A stretch of DNA of 58,301 bases from Nitrospira sp. (GTDB lineage Bacteria > Nitrospirota > Nitrospiria > Nitrospirales > Nitrospiraceae), in contig JAHFEW010000019.1 of assembly GCA_023248215.1 (NCBI GenBank), positions 1 through 58,301 of the forward strand, given 5' to 3'. The notes under the pieces were generated by a model, which was not told where the DNA came from, searched no databases, and saw nothing but the letters and a program-made list of their open reading frames with translations. Below are positions 21,195 through 29,415 of this stretch, piece by piece; position 1 is the stretch's first letter; each line of letters opens with the position of its first letter. The position numbers and the translations under genes are program-made.

Positions 21195-21965
21195 CTAGCC
21201 TTCTCGCTTCATCTGATCAGCTGAGTGGCCAAATGTGGCTGCACTGCCAACACCGGCAGCCGAGGGCATAAAGGTCATAGGGTTAGTATGCGTCTTCCCA
21301 TTGTGGACTTTGGCCTGAGTCCCGGTGAATCGGACGTTCTCGCCGTTATCCGGCAACTTAATGCCCATCTCTTCCCGAACCTTCTTGAAGATTTGTGCGG
21401 TCTTTCTCAACTTCAGAGTGTCTGAATCGCGAATGGTCAACATGGCATCTTCATGCCCCTGCTCAGCGCAAATGGCCATGGTGCAGCAGTTCGTCCCTGC
21501 GCGAATCATTTTCAGTGTAAGATTGGCATAGTGACAGTGAACACCGATGAAAATGCACGCTTCAATCTTGTTGCCCCAAATCGTAAGATTGGGATGGTTC
21601 GGATTGATGACCTCTTCAGGATCGATTTTCGGGTACTTGGGGCGATAATCCGGCATCGGAATAATCATCACCTCAGGGATCTGAGCAGCAATTTCCAACA
21701 CCGCCTTCGCCTTTTCGACGGCATGCTCATTCCACGCCCACAAAACGAGAGGCCCTGGGAAGATCGTAGCATTGGGGCTTGTCAACATTTTCCGGGCCAT
21801 CTCTTCAATTACTGTGTCTTCGTTAGGCTCCAGAAGTCCATAATACAGCCCTTGCCCTGGATCAGGCAGTGCTACTCCCAACTGAGCCGCTGACGGCGGA
21901 TGGAACCCTGCCGGTCCCGGCACGATAATGCGCTCTCTCGTATCTTGCATCGTTCCCACGCCCAT
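21195..21965 (-). CDS. porE: Fifth (epsilon) subunit of the 2-oxoacid:ferredoxin oxidoreductase
   Basis: A 256-residue protein found as an accessory subunit in the five-subunit 2-oxoacid:ferredoxin oxidoreductases of Hydrogenobacter and Nitrospira; related proteins are often named CO dehydrogenase beta subunit family. Visible features are an N-terminal IIVPGPAGFHPPSAAQLG, several Cys/His (ACIFIGVHCHYANL, TNCCTMAICAEQGHED) and a Gly/Ala-rich C-terminus. No classical cluster motif is present. Its role is not established; a structural or electron-transfer role is inferred from its fixed place between delta and alpha. Two ATGs (21965, 21950) are possible starts. Confidence 0.75.
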   Translation of the reverse strand: MGVGTMQDTRERIIVPGPAGFHPPSAAQLGVALPDPGQGLYYGLLEPNEDTVIEEMARKMLTSPNATIFPGPLVLWAWNEHAVEKAKAVLEIAAQIPEVMIIPMPDYRPKYPKIDPEEVINPNHPNLTIWGNKIEACIFIGVHCHYANLTLKMIRAGTNCCTMAICAEQGHEDAMLTIRDSDTLKLRKTAQIFKKVREEMGIKLPDNGENVRFTGTQAKVHNGKTHTNPMTFMPSAAGVGSAATFGHSADQMKREG

Positions 21966-21980
21966 TCCCCTTTCGTGCAG

Positions 21981-22304
21981 TTACCCAACTGTAGGGCTGA
22001 CCAATGTCGCTGTCGTGCTCTTTTCCCCATAGGTAATATTGTCCGTCAATGCCGCGACCGGCAGCTGATCGATCATGATCATTTTAATGGCATGGTTCTT
22101 CGCCATGTTGTCACAGACCCACACGCATTGCGCGCAGCCCTTACACCGATCCACCGCCACGTAGGCAGAGCCGTACTTGAATCCTTTGTCCTTGCCCATT
22201 TCATCGCTATATAGAATGGTGTTGGCTTCGGGACAGTACTGAGTACAGAGCTTACAGCTCTTCGCGGCACAGATCTCAACGCTGATATCGGCTACGAGAT
22301 ACAT
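21981..22304 (-). CDS. porD: 2-oxoacid:ferredoxin oxidoreductase, delta (ferredoxin-like) subunit
   Basis: A 107-residue polyferredoxin-like subunit with two cluster motifs, CAAKSCKLCTQYCP and CKGCAQCVWVC, expected to bind two [4Fe-4S] clusters and pass electrons between the TPP site and external ferredoxin. A ~35-residue tail follows the second motif. It lies 25 bases after the gamma gene and 15 before epsilon. Fits the delta subunit of multi-subunit POR/OGOR. Confidence 0.9.
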   Translation of the reverse strand: MYLVADISVEICAAKSCKLCTQYCPEANTILYSDEMGKDKGFKYGSAYVAVDRCKGCAQCVWVCDNMAKNHAIKMIMIDQLPVAALTDNITYGEKSTTATLVSPTVG

Positions 22305-22329
22305 GAGAACTCCTTGTTCTTGTGCTGGA

Positions 22330-23043
22330 TCACGCGGTAACGGTCTCCGTCGCTTCCGAACGCTTCACGGATGGGGCCGCCCAACCATGATCAACCGCAT
22401 AGTTCCAGCCAGCTTGAATGACCGCAACGTTCTTATCGATCAATTCTTGCTTCTTTTTAAACTTCCGCTCGACGACACTGTCCAACGCCGCAGTTCCACC
22501 AGACACGACAAATCCTTTGCCCAGGAACCGATCCTTCACCGCCTGCTCCAACGCTAGGACTGAGGTTAAACCGGTGATGGCGCCAATACAACCCATCAAG
22601 GCCATGTTCGTCGCCAAATCCATTCCCGCGACTTCAAGCGAAATTTTCGTAGCTGGGAAATAGTAGAGCCTTGCACGGCGCTCTTCTAATTCGCGAGCCT
22701 GATCCCGGTGAAGCTTCATTGGACCATCATTATTGATCAGAGCAATACCATCTTCCTTCAACCCGAAATAAAACGGCATCGTGTACGATTTGCCGTGAGT
22801 AATAACTTGTGGATGGAAGATGATAATGATGTGCGGGAACGTGATTTCTCCGATTTCGTAGATGGGCTCGTCTGACACCCGCACGTAGCTCTCCACAGGA
22901 GCCATACGTTTTTCCGATCCGTAGAACGGAACGATCGTACTTTCCCCACCGGCATTGATGACTGCAGTACTGAGAATGTGGGAGCCGGTCACAACCCCTT
23001 GGCCGCCCACGCCCGCCATCCGAATATTGAACCGTTTCGCCAT
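22330..23043 (-). CDS. porG: 2-oxoacid:ferredoxin oxidoreductase, gamma subunit
   Basis: A 237-residue gamma subunit. The N-terminal MAGVGGQGVVTGSHILSTAVINAG is the standard CoA-binding gamma-domain signature, followed by ESYVRVSDEPIYEIGEI. The ATG at 23041-23043 is chosen because AAGGAGG lies 7 bases upstream; an in-frame TTG two codons earlier lacks this. The C-terminus (KRSEATETVTA) is polar. Second gene of the operon, 23 bases after beta. Confidence 0.92.
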   Translation of the reverse strand: MAKRFNIRMAGVGGQGVVTGSHILSTAVINAGGESTIVPFYGSEKRMAPVESYVRVSDEPIYEIGEITFPHIIIIFHPQVITHGKSYTMPFYFGLKEDGIALINNDGPMKLHRDQARELEERRARLYYFPATKISLEVAGMDLATNMALMGCIGAITGLTSVLALEQAVKDRFLGKGFVVSGGTAALDSVVERKFKKKQELIDKNVAVIQAGWNYAVDHGWAAPSVKRSEATETVTA

Positions 23044-23066
23044 ACTCAATCCTCCTTGAACGTTGC

Positions 23067-23966
23067 TCAGGCCTTTGGGAGACCAGGAGCGGGAGCAGCC
23101 GGCTTCGGGAGAAACTCCTTGTAGCCATACCGCTCAGTGAGAAATTGCTTCGCTTCGTCGGTAATGTATTCGGAGAACTGGTAGCGGTCGTTTTCAACGT
23201 TTTTGGCGTCTTCCATCACCTTGTCGGTTGGAATGGCATACTCAATGTTGCATGACGTGTAGGCCTGGATATAAGTCGATCCCACTTCTCTGGCGATCAA
23301 CACAGCCTTCTTGATCACGCTCTCAACCCGACGAGGGTTGTTCGGCACAACCGTCGCCACATACGCACAGCCAGCAACCTTCGCCATCTGCAGCATGTCC
23401 ATTTTCTCAAACTTCTTCCCCAACGGGGCCATTTTGAGCACGGCACCGCGATTCGTCATCCCGCTTTCTTGCCCACCGGTATTTCCGTACACTTCATTGT
23501 CCAACATGATCGTCGTGAACCGCTCCTTACGGAACCAGGAGTGGAGCACTTGCTGAAATCCGATATCCGCCGTGCCACCGTCGCCGGCCATTACGACCAC
23601 ATCTTTTGGTTTATCGCCGAAGCGAAGGCGTAAGCCACGGGACAACCCGCTCGCCACGCCATTCTGGTCACCATAGTTGCCATACACAAAGGGGATCGCC
23701 GCTTGCGAGATCGCCAACCGTCCGCAACCGGCGGTTCCGACGGTGATGGTGTCTTCTGGATTGGGGAACGCAATCATGGCGAGCCGGATAAAGAGAGTCA
23801 TCGCGCAGCCGGCGCACATCGGATGCTCCTCGAGCACTTCCTTGAACGACCCCATCTGCGATACCGATACCTTTTTACCGAAAGGGCCATGTTCAACCAT
23901 GTCTCGGTATTCTTTCGGCATAAACTTCTCAAAGCCGCTTGAAAACTTAACATAATCAAGGCTCAT
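23067..23966 (-). CDS. porB: 2-oxoacid:ferredoxin oxidoreductase, beta (TPP-binding) subunit
   Basis: The 299-residue catalytic subunit. HPMCAGCAM and GTAGCGRLAI provide cluster/TPP-site cysteines, MAGDGGTADIGFQQ is the TPP-Mg motif, and the second motif reads LDNEVYGNTGGQ. The NTG form is typical of pyruvate enzymes, whereas 2-oxoglutarate enzymes usually have TGG/TKG forms without Asn. This favours pyruvate synthase activity, feeding pyruvate from the acetyl-CoA made by ATP-citrate lyase. First gene of the operon, with AAGGGGGG before the ATG. Substrate is an inference. Confidence 0.92.
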   Translation of the reverse strand: MSLDYVKFSSGFEKFMPKEYRDMVEHGPFGKKVSVSQMGSFKEVLEEHPMCAGCAMTLFIRLAMIAFPNPEDTITVGTAGCGRLAISQAAIPFVYGNYGDQNGVASGLSRGLRLRFGDKPKDVVVMAGDGGTADIGFQQVLHSWFRKERFTTIMLDNEVYGNTGGQESGMTNRGAVLKMAPLGKKFEKMDMLQMAKVAGCAYVATVVPNNPRRVESVIKKAVLIAREVGSTYIQAYTSCNIEYAIPTDKVMEDAKNVENDRYQFSEYITDEAKQFLTERYGYKEFLPKPAAPAPGLPKA

Positions 23967-24403
23967 AAGGACTCCCCCCTTTATTCGCTGGTGACTCCCC
24001 TCCTAGCCGATGACGCAGCCAGAAGAAAAGTCAGGTGCAGATTATGTCGACGTTGACTGGCCTGGATACTGAGCCATGTTCCTGACACGGAAAGGAATGT
24101 CGGCTCTCTTCTATGTTCCTTCGCCGCCGAGTGTAGCAAAGGGCGAAAAAATCTGTCAATCGCAAGGCATCACAGCAGAAATAGAAGGGGCTGTCATTCC
24201 GAGACAATCGTCAGTCTATAGCGTCCAGAAAAGCATTGCAACTTTGCAGAAGGCCCACGCTAGACGAAAGAAGGCCTAGTAGAAGCAACAGCGCTAGGCC
24301 CTTGGCCCTAAATCCGCTGGAACGTGAAGTTTTTTCTTTTCCGCAGACCGGACATGAGGCTCTGCTCTATTGAGTTGCAGTTCACCTGAGAAGGGGGTAC
24401 ATA
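23967..24403. other. Intergenic region between divergent units
   Basis: No convincing gene. A 67-codon open frame (24076-24279) has no ribosome-binding site and no recognisable protein character. A CATAAT box about 80 bases upstream of porB could be a -10 for the por operon, but no -35 matches. Around 24274-24303 a GGCCTAG/CTAGGCC pair could form a hairpin of unknown role. Confidence 0.5.
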
Positions 24404-24432
24404 TTGTTGCTTAACGCGTTTCAGTTTAGACT
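24404..24432 (+). promoter_or_regulatory. Candidate sigma70 promoter, leaderless start
   Basis: TTGTTG and TAGACT are separated by 17 bases. The predicted transcription start coincides with the ATG of the next gene (24439), which has no Shine-Dalgarno sequence. Confidence 0.45.
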
Positions 24433-24438
24433 ACGTTT

Positions 24439-24687
24439 ATGTCTATACGAGTCCTTGCGCCAGGGGAAGAGCACGCCGAGCAACATGCCGGAGGGGTGCA
24501 CAAACGACCACCGATCCCTGATGGCACGCCGAAAGCCGAGTGTCCGAAATTCATGAGCCACGGCCCCTGCGGAGGGGTCCGGAAAGGCGGATTCTGCGAG
24601 GTCTATCCAGAAATGACCTGCCCGTGGGTCACCCTCTATCACAAGCTCAATGAACTTGGACAGCTGGAATGGATGAAACAAGTCTGA
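24439..24687 (+). CDS. Stand-alone methylenetetrahydrofolate reductase C-terminal (MTHFR_C/MetV-like) domain protein
   Basis: An 82-residue protein with the pattern C35-PKFMSHGPC44GG...GFC53EV...C61PW followed by an aromatic helix. This matches the cysteine-rich MTHFR_C domain found at the end of MetV in acetogens and of some MetF proteins. In those enzymes the domain binds metal or Fe-S and serves electron transfer or complex formation. Here it is detached from metF, whose copy at 31.7-32.5 kb lacks this domain. A physical partnership with that MetF is inferred. It precedes queF by 21 bases. Confidence 0.8.
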   Translation: MSIRVLAPGEEHAEQHAGGVHKRPPIPDGTPKAECPKFMSHGPCGGVRKGGFCEVYPEMTCPWVTLYHKLNELGQLEWMKQV

Positions 24688-24708
24688 CAATGCAGTGGAG
24701 GGGTTAGG

Positions 24709-25134
24709 GTGAAGGGCACGGGAAAAGAAAAAAGAAGAGGGAATGGAGCAACAACCACCCTGGGCTATAACGAGCAACATGCCAAGAGCGGAATCTCTAC
24801 TCCGCTGCCTGATATCGAAACGTTCCCCAACCAATTCAAGGGATACGAAATTACGATCGTCATTCCCGAGTACACCGCGATTTGCCCCAAGACCAACCTG
24901 CCGGACTTTGGAACAATCACACTCCACTACATGCCTGACAAACAGTGCCTTGAGCTCAAGGCACTCAAGATGTATATCCACGCTTACAGAAACTTAGGTA
25001 TTTTTTACGAGAATGCAGTGAATCGTATTCTGCAGGATATCGTGCACGCCTGCCGTCCGATCTGGGCTCGCGTCACAGGTGACTTCACCGCACGTGGCGG
25101 ATTGTCGAGCAAGATTGAGGCACGTTACCGTTAG
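24709..25134 (+). CDS. queF: NADPH-dependent 7-cyano-7-deazaguanine reductase (preQ1 synthase)
   Basis: Reduces preQ0 to preQ1 in queuosine tRNA modification. The 141-residue protein is a YkvM-type single-domain QueF. The catalytic Cys and Asp lie in C59PKTNLPD66FG, and the family motif LELKALKMYIHAYRN follows. It starts with GTG, with GGAGGGG upstream. The first ~20 residues are basic and not conserved. No other queuosine gene is in the window. It probably shares a transcript with the MTHFR_C gene. Confidence 0.93.
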   Translation: MKGTGKEKRRGNGATTTLGYNEQHAKSGISTPLPDIETFPNQFKGYEITIVIPEYTAICPKTNLPDFGTITLHYMPDKQCLELKALKMYIHAYRNLGIFYENAVNRILQDIVHACRPIWARVTGDFTARGGLSSKIEARYR

Positions 25135-26168
25135 TCTCTCGTCCCTCGGAGGTGTGTACCGACCACCGGCCACGGTCCTCCATCGGGGGCATCGCGTGCT
25201 GTCCTAACTATTCGCAGCTTCCCCTTGGCTACGACATCCATCCGCAAGACCTTGCGTAACTCTTATTCACCTTAAATTCCATCCGCCTGTCCCACTCGGG
25301 TGGTCGCGTGTCGACAAGAAGACTGCTCCGCCCCCCACAGCACAGCTCCCCCACATCGGTGAGAATACCAGTGGTAGACGCCGGTTCAGGCGTCGGCGAA
25401 GGATTCGGACCGATCGCCTTCCACCCAAGCCCCTCGCGCTGAAAGACTCTCCGACATACAGAAATCGCCCGTCGCGACCGGAGTAGACAGAACCGCCTGG
25501 GAGGCCATTCAGGCCCTCCAACAACCCGGACATCCCGACATCCTGGCACATGTGCTGGCAAGCTATCTTGAGCGTTCCCCCACGCTTGCCGACCACATCC
25601 GAGCCGCGGTGTAGTCCCAAGATCCCCTGGCCCTGCACCAGGCGGCCCACCTGCTGAAATCGAGCAGTGTACAGCTCAGCTCCTTGGCCCTTGCCGCGCA
25701 TTGCGAGACATTGGAGACGCTGGGACACCTGGCTCGCTAGGACGCGGCCGACATCTTCCTGGAACAACTCACACGGGCCCATCACGTGGTCTGTGAGGTC
25801 ATGACCTTGGACTGGACACCTGCAACGCGCGATGGCCGCCTTCGAGTCCTGCGTGGAGCCACTACAGTCAGATGGGTAACGGATCCACACAGGCCCCGTG
25901 ATCCGGCCCATCGAGCCCCCCATCCGGCTTGCCATCAGCCTTCGGCCGCACGTGCGCACCGTCCTCGCCCTGGCAGGGCGGTGGAAGAAGGCTTCTTCTC
26001 GCGGTACGGAGGCCACATCTCCACCCACCGTCATGCCGAGATCACACATCCACGTGAATGCATGGCTTCATGAATAACTAGGGTTAAGCCCTGATAGGCC
26101 TTGTCCGATAAGGGAAGGGAACGTACCGTATCAGTTTCGGGCACAGGCCACTCCAGCCTGGAGAACAC
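25135..26168. other. Degenerate 1-kb region between queF and a hybrid histidine kinase
   Basis: No intact gene. The long minus-strand frames here are antisense shadows of a decayed plus-strand HPt domain (25471-25806, listed separately). Similarity to sequence past the end of the downstream kinase gene continues to about 25895. The rest, 25135-25470 and 25896-26168, shows nothing recognisable. Confidence 0.6.
25471..25806 (+). pseudogene. HPt-domain relic of a hybrid histidine kinase
   Basis: In one continuous frame the sequence encodes VDRTAWEAIQALQQPG, HPDILAHVLASYLE, AHLLKSSSVQL and AAHCETLETLGHLA. It is closely similar, without indels, to residues ~920-1030 of the kinase ending at 29285. 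Two nonsense codons interrupt it: TAG at 25612-25614 and TAG at 25738-25740. The HPt histidine (AHLLKSSS) is kept. Only the C-terminal domain remains, so it looks like the tail of a lost tandem paralogue. Confidence 0.85.
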
Positions 26169-29100
26169 GTGAGTTCAGCGCGAACATCTCCCTCCACGCA
26201 GCAGCCTCGATCGATCAAGATTCGGCTCGGACTGCTTGTCGGCGCCGCAGTCCTGGCCACCGGGGCGTTTACACTCGCGGTGCACGATACGGTGACCACG
26301 GTGCAAATTCACGGGCCGCTCTATATCCAAATTGTCGACAGCAAGGATCTCGTCGTCGACACGCTTCCCCCTCCGCTGTACATGGTCGAATCCTACCTCA
26401 CCACGTTGGAACTGCTCATTGTCCCCCCCTCCCAACGGACGGTTCTCATCGCACGATTCAAACGGCTCCAACAAGAGTTCTACTCGAAGGAGGCCGAATG
26501 GCGAACACGCCTTCCGCCGGGACCGCTCCGTGACAAACTGATCAACGCCTCGGGTCAGTGGGCACGGCGATTCTTCGACCTATGGAATCGCGAATTTCTG
26601 CCGGCCGCGGAACGGGGGGATACGGAAACCATGACCAGCCTGGTCTTTGGCCCCCTCACGAGTCACTTTGAACAGCATCGTCGGGAGATTCTCGAACTGG
26701 TGGCACTCGCGGACTCTCAGCGTCGACACATCGAACAGGCTGCCACATCCGTCCTTCAAGAACGGACCTACTTTCTGGGAATGTTCGGGGTTGGCTTGCT
26801 CGGCACCATTTTCATTATCGGATGGCTCATCAACCGCCACATCAGCGAGCCGCTCACGCGTGGACTTCGCGACAGCGAAGAACGGACCAGGTCCATCGTG
26901 GACCATGCCTTAGATGCCGTCGTCGTCATGGACGATCATGGTCGAATTACCGACTGGAACCCTCAGGCCGAACACATCTTCGGATGGACACGACACGACA
27001 TTCTTGGCCGCAAGCTCTCGGAGACCATCGTCCCCAAGCCCTATCGCGAAGCGCATGACAGGGGGTTGCAGCATTATCTGGCAACGGGTCAAGGCAAGGC
27101 GATTGGGAAACGTCTGGAGATTATCGCACTGCGCCGAGATGGAACCGAATTCCCGATCGAACTCGCCATTACGCCTCTCAGACTGACATCAGGCACAACC
27201 TTTAGCGGGTTCATCAGAGACATCTCGGACAGAAAACACGCGGAGACCGAACTCCGCCACGCCAAAGAAACCGCGGAGGCTGCGACCGTCGCGAAGAGTC
27301 AATTCCTGGCGAACATGAGCCACGAAATCCGTACCCCCATGAATGGGGTGCTCGGGATGGCGGAGCTGCTGCTGTCGACGGGCCTCACACCCAAGCAGCA
27401 GTCGTTGGCCCAAACCGTCCATCGCTCCGGGGCTGCCTTGCTCGAAATCATCAACGACATTCTCGACTTCTCGAAAGTCGAAGCCGGTAAGCTGGAACTG
27501 GAACAGATTGAATTCAGTCTGCGCCAGACCTTCGAGGAGGCCGTTGAGCTCCTGGCGGAACCAGCGGCCCGCAAACACTTGGAGTTGACCTGTTTTATCC
27601 CGGCGGACATTCCCGATCGCCTTCGAGGAGATCCCGTTCGGCTTCGCCAAATTCTTCTCAACCTCATCAGCAATGCCATCAAGTTCACTTCGCAAGGCGA
27701 TGTGGCCGTGGCGGTCACCGTTTTGTCACAGGCGCCATCCACCGTCACCCTCAAGTGCACCGTGAACGACACCGGAATCGGCATTGCCCCATCGGCCCAA
27801 GAGCGGCTCTTCGAGGCATTCTCGCAAGCCGATGGTAGCACCACCCGACGATTCGGAGGCACCGGTCTGGGACTGGCGATCGTGAAACAACTGGCACATC
27901 TCATGGGTGGTGAAGTCGGCGTCGCCAGTTCGTCCGAACAAGGATCGACCTTCTGGTTCACATTGACGCTCGGGAGAGGGCCGGAACCAGCTCGGCCTCC
28001 TTCGGAAAGCCAAGAGCTGATCGGCACACATATCCTGGTCGTCGACGGTCATCCCACGAATCGACAGATTCTCAACTCGCACCTGACGCGCTGGGGAGCG
28101 ACAGTCACGATGGCAGATTCGGGTGCGGCAGCCCTCGCCTTATTGAGACAGGCCATTCAACAGGGAACACCGGTCGATATGGCCGTGCTGGATATTCACA
28201 TGCCCGGCATGGATGGGCTTACATTGGCCGATACTATCGCGCGCGATCCAGCCCTCCGGACCATCACACTCATCGCCCTCAGCTCGGTGGATCGGGTGCC
28301 CAAGGAAACAGAGGCTCAAACCGGGCTGTTCCACACGTGGTTGCGAAAACCAATCCGGCAATCTCTTTTAAAGGACTGTCTCACTCACATTCGCGCGGGC
28401 ATCGCCCTGACAACACCCTCGGCGGAAGCACATGGCAAGCACCAGGCTATTCCTCTCCGGGGACACATCTTGTTGACCGAGGATAACCCCATTAATCGCG
28501 AGGTGACGCTCGGGATGGTCGATCTCCTTGGATGCACCGTCAGTGTGGCCAACAATGGCCGCGGGGCCTTGGAAGCCGCCTCGCAGAACGCCTTCGACCT
28601 CATCCTCATGGATTGTCAGATGCCGGAGATGGATGGCTTTACGGCCACGACCGCCATTCGCCGCCACGAGACCGAGGCGACAGGCCGCCGCCATGTGCCC
28701 ATCATTGCCCTGACCGCCAATGCGATGGAGGACGATCGCGCGCGCTGTCTCGCCGCCGGGATGGACGACTACCTCGCCAAACCTTTTACCGTGGCCCAAT
28801 TGAACGCGGTGCTCACCCAGTGGCTGACGCCGGGGCAAGCATCGCCGACTGATTCAGACGGCCCTGCGGCTCCCCAAGCCGCCCTCCCCGACACATCCGT
28901 GGGCTCGCCGGAGCTGCCTGTCGCGGCGGGAGTCGACAAGACCGCTTGGGCAGCCATTCAGGCCCTCCAACGCCCCGGACGCCCCGACATCCTGGCACAC
29001 GTGCTGGCGAGTTATCTGGAGGATTCCCGCCGGCTGGTCGATCAAATCCGTACCGCCGTGCAGTCTCACGATCCCGTGGCCCTCCACCGGGCCGCGCACC

Positions 29101-29285
29101 GGCTGAAATCGAGCAGTGCGCAGCTCGGCGCCTTGGCCACCGCCGCTCACTGCAAGGAATTGGAGACACTGGGACGCCTGGCCCACTTGGATGCGGCTGA
29201 CGTCCTCCTGGAACAACTCACCCAGACCCATCGTGCGGCCTGTGAGGTCATGACCACGGAATTGCAGGCTCGCGGAGCGCGCTGA
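26169..29285 (+). CDS. Membrane-bound hybrid sensor histidine kinase (PAS-HisKA-HATPase-REC-REC-HPt)
   Basis: A 1038-residue phosphorelay kinase. A transmembrane helix (~18-40), a ~160-residue periplasmic sensor region and a second helix (~199-221) come first. Then follow a PAS domain (~230-350), HisKA with phospho-His H385 ([11 protein letters not shown]) and HATPase with NLISNAIKF, DTGIGIA and [12 protein letters not shown]1 has D675 but a single acidic residue (VVDGHPTN) where a pair is usual, so it may be weak. REC2 has D815 ([10 protein letters not shown]), and the HPt has H977 ([11 protein letters not shown]). GTG start with GGAG upstream. Signal and final response regulator are unknown. 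Confidence 0.93.
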   Translation: MSSARTSPSTQQPRSIKIRLGLLVGAAVLATGAFTLAVHDTVTTVQIHGPLYIQIVDSKDLVVDTLPPPLYMVESYLTTLELLIVPPSQRTVLIARFKRLQQEFYSKEAEWRTRLPPGPLRDKLINASGQWARRFFDLWNREFLPAAERGDTETMTSLVFGPLTSHFEQHRREILELVALADSQRRHIEQAATSVLQERTYFLGMFGVGLLGTIFIIGWLINRHISEPLTRGLRDSEERTRSIVDHALDAVVVMDDHGRITDWNPQAEHIFGWTRHDILGRKLSETIVPKPYREAHDRGLQHYLATGQGKAIGKRLEIIALRRDGTEFPIELAITPLRLTSGTTFSGFIRDISDRKHAETELRHAKETAEAATVAKSQFLANMSHEIRTPMNGVLGMAELLLSTGLTPKQQSLAQTVHRSGAALLEIINDILDFSKVEAGKLELEQIEFSLRQTFEEAVELLAEPAARKHLELTCFIPADIPDRLRGDPVRLRQILLNLISNAIKFTSQGDVAVAVTVLSQAPSTVTLKCTVNDTGIGIAPSAQERLFEAFSQADGSTTRRFGGTGLGLAIVKQLAHLMGGEVGVASSSEQGSTFWFTLTLGRGPEPARPPSESQELIGTHILVVDGHPTNRQILNSHLTRWGATVTMADSGAAALALLRQAIQQGTPVDMAVLDIHMPGMDGLTLADTIARDPALRTITLIALSSVDRVPKETEAQTGLFHTWLRKPIRQSLLKDCLTHIRAGIALTTPSAEAHGKHQAIPLRGHILLTEDNPINREVTLGMVDLLGCTVSVANNGRGALEAASQNAFDLILMDCQMPEMDGFTATTAIRRHETEATGRRHVPIIALTANAMEDDRARCLAAGMDDYLAKPFTVAQLNAVLTQWLTPGQASPTDSDGPAAPQAALPDTSVGSPELPVAAGVDKTAWAAIQALQRPGRPDILAHVLASYLEDSRRLVDQIRTAVQSHDPVALHRAAHRLKSSSAQLGALATAAHCKELETLGRLAHLDAADVLLEQLTQTHRAACEVMTTELQARGAR

Positions 29286-29376
29286 GCCGCGTTCGACTCC
29301 AGGAGGAAGTCGCCATAACCGGGGCATTCCAGAATCCACAGGCCCCCCATCTGGCTCTCCTACACCACCACGCGGC

Positions 29377-29405
29377 TTGCGAAGAGACGCCATCCGCGCT
29401 AGTCT
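29377..29405 (+). promoter_or_regulatory. Candidate promoter of apaH, near-leaderless
   Basis: TTGCGA and TAGTCT are separated by 17 bases. The predicted start lies about 4 bases before the apaH ATG, which has no Shine-Dalgarno sequence. Confidence 0.4.
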
Positions 29406-29415
29406 GGGCACAAGT

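Noticed and set aside
24076-24279. 67-codon plus-strand open frame upstream of the MTHFR_C gene
   Set aside because: No ribosome-binding site, no recognisable motif, atypical composition; overlaps the divergent promoter region.
25267-26049. 260-codon minus-strand open frame in the degenerate region
   Set aside because: It is antisense to the HPt relic, and a matching antisense frame occurs opposite the intact HPt domain at 29 kb. No protein family character.
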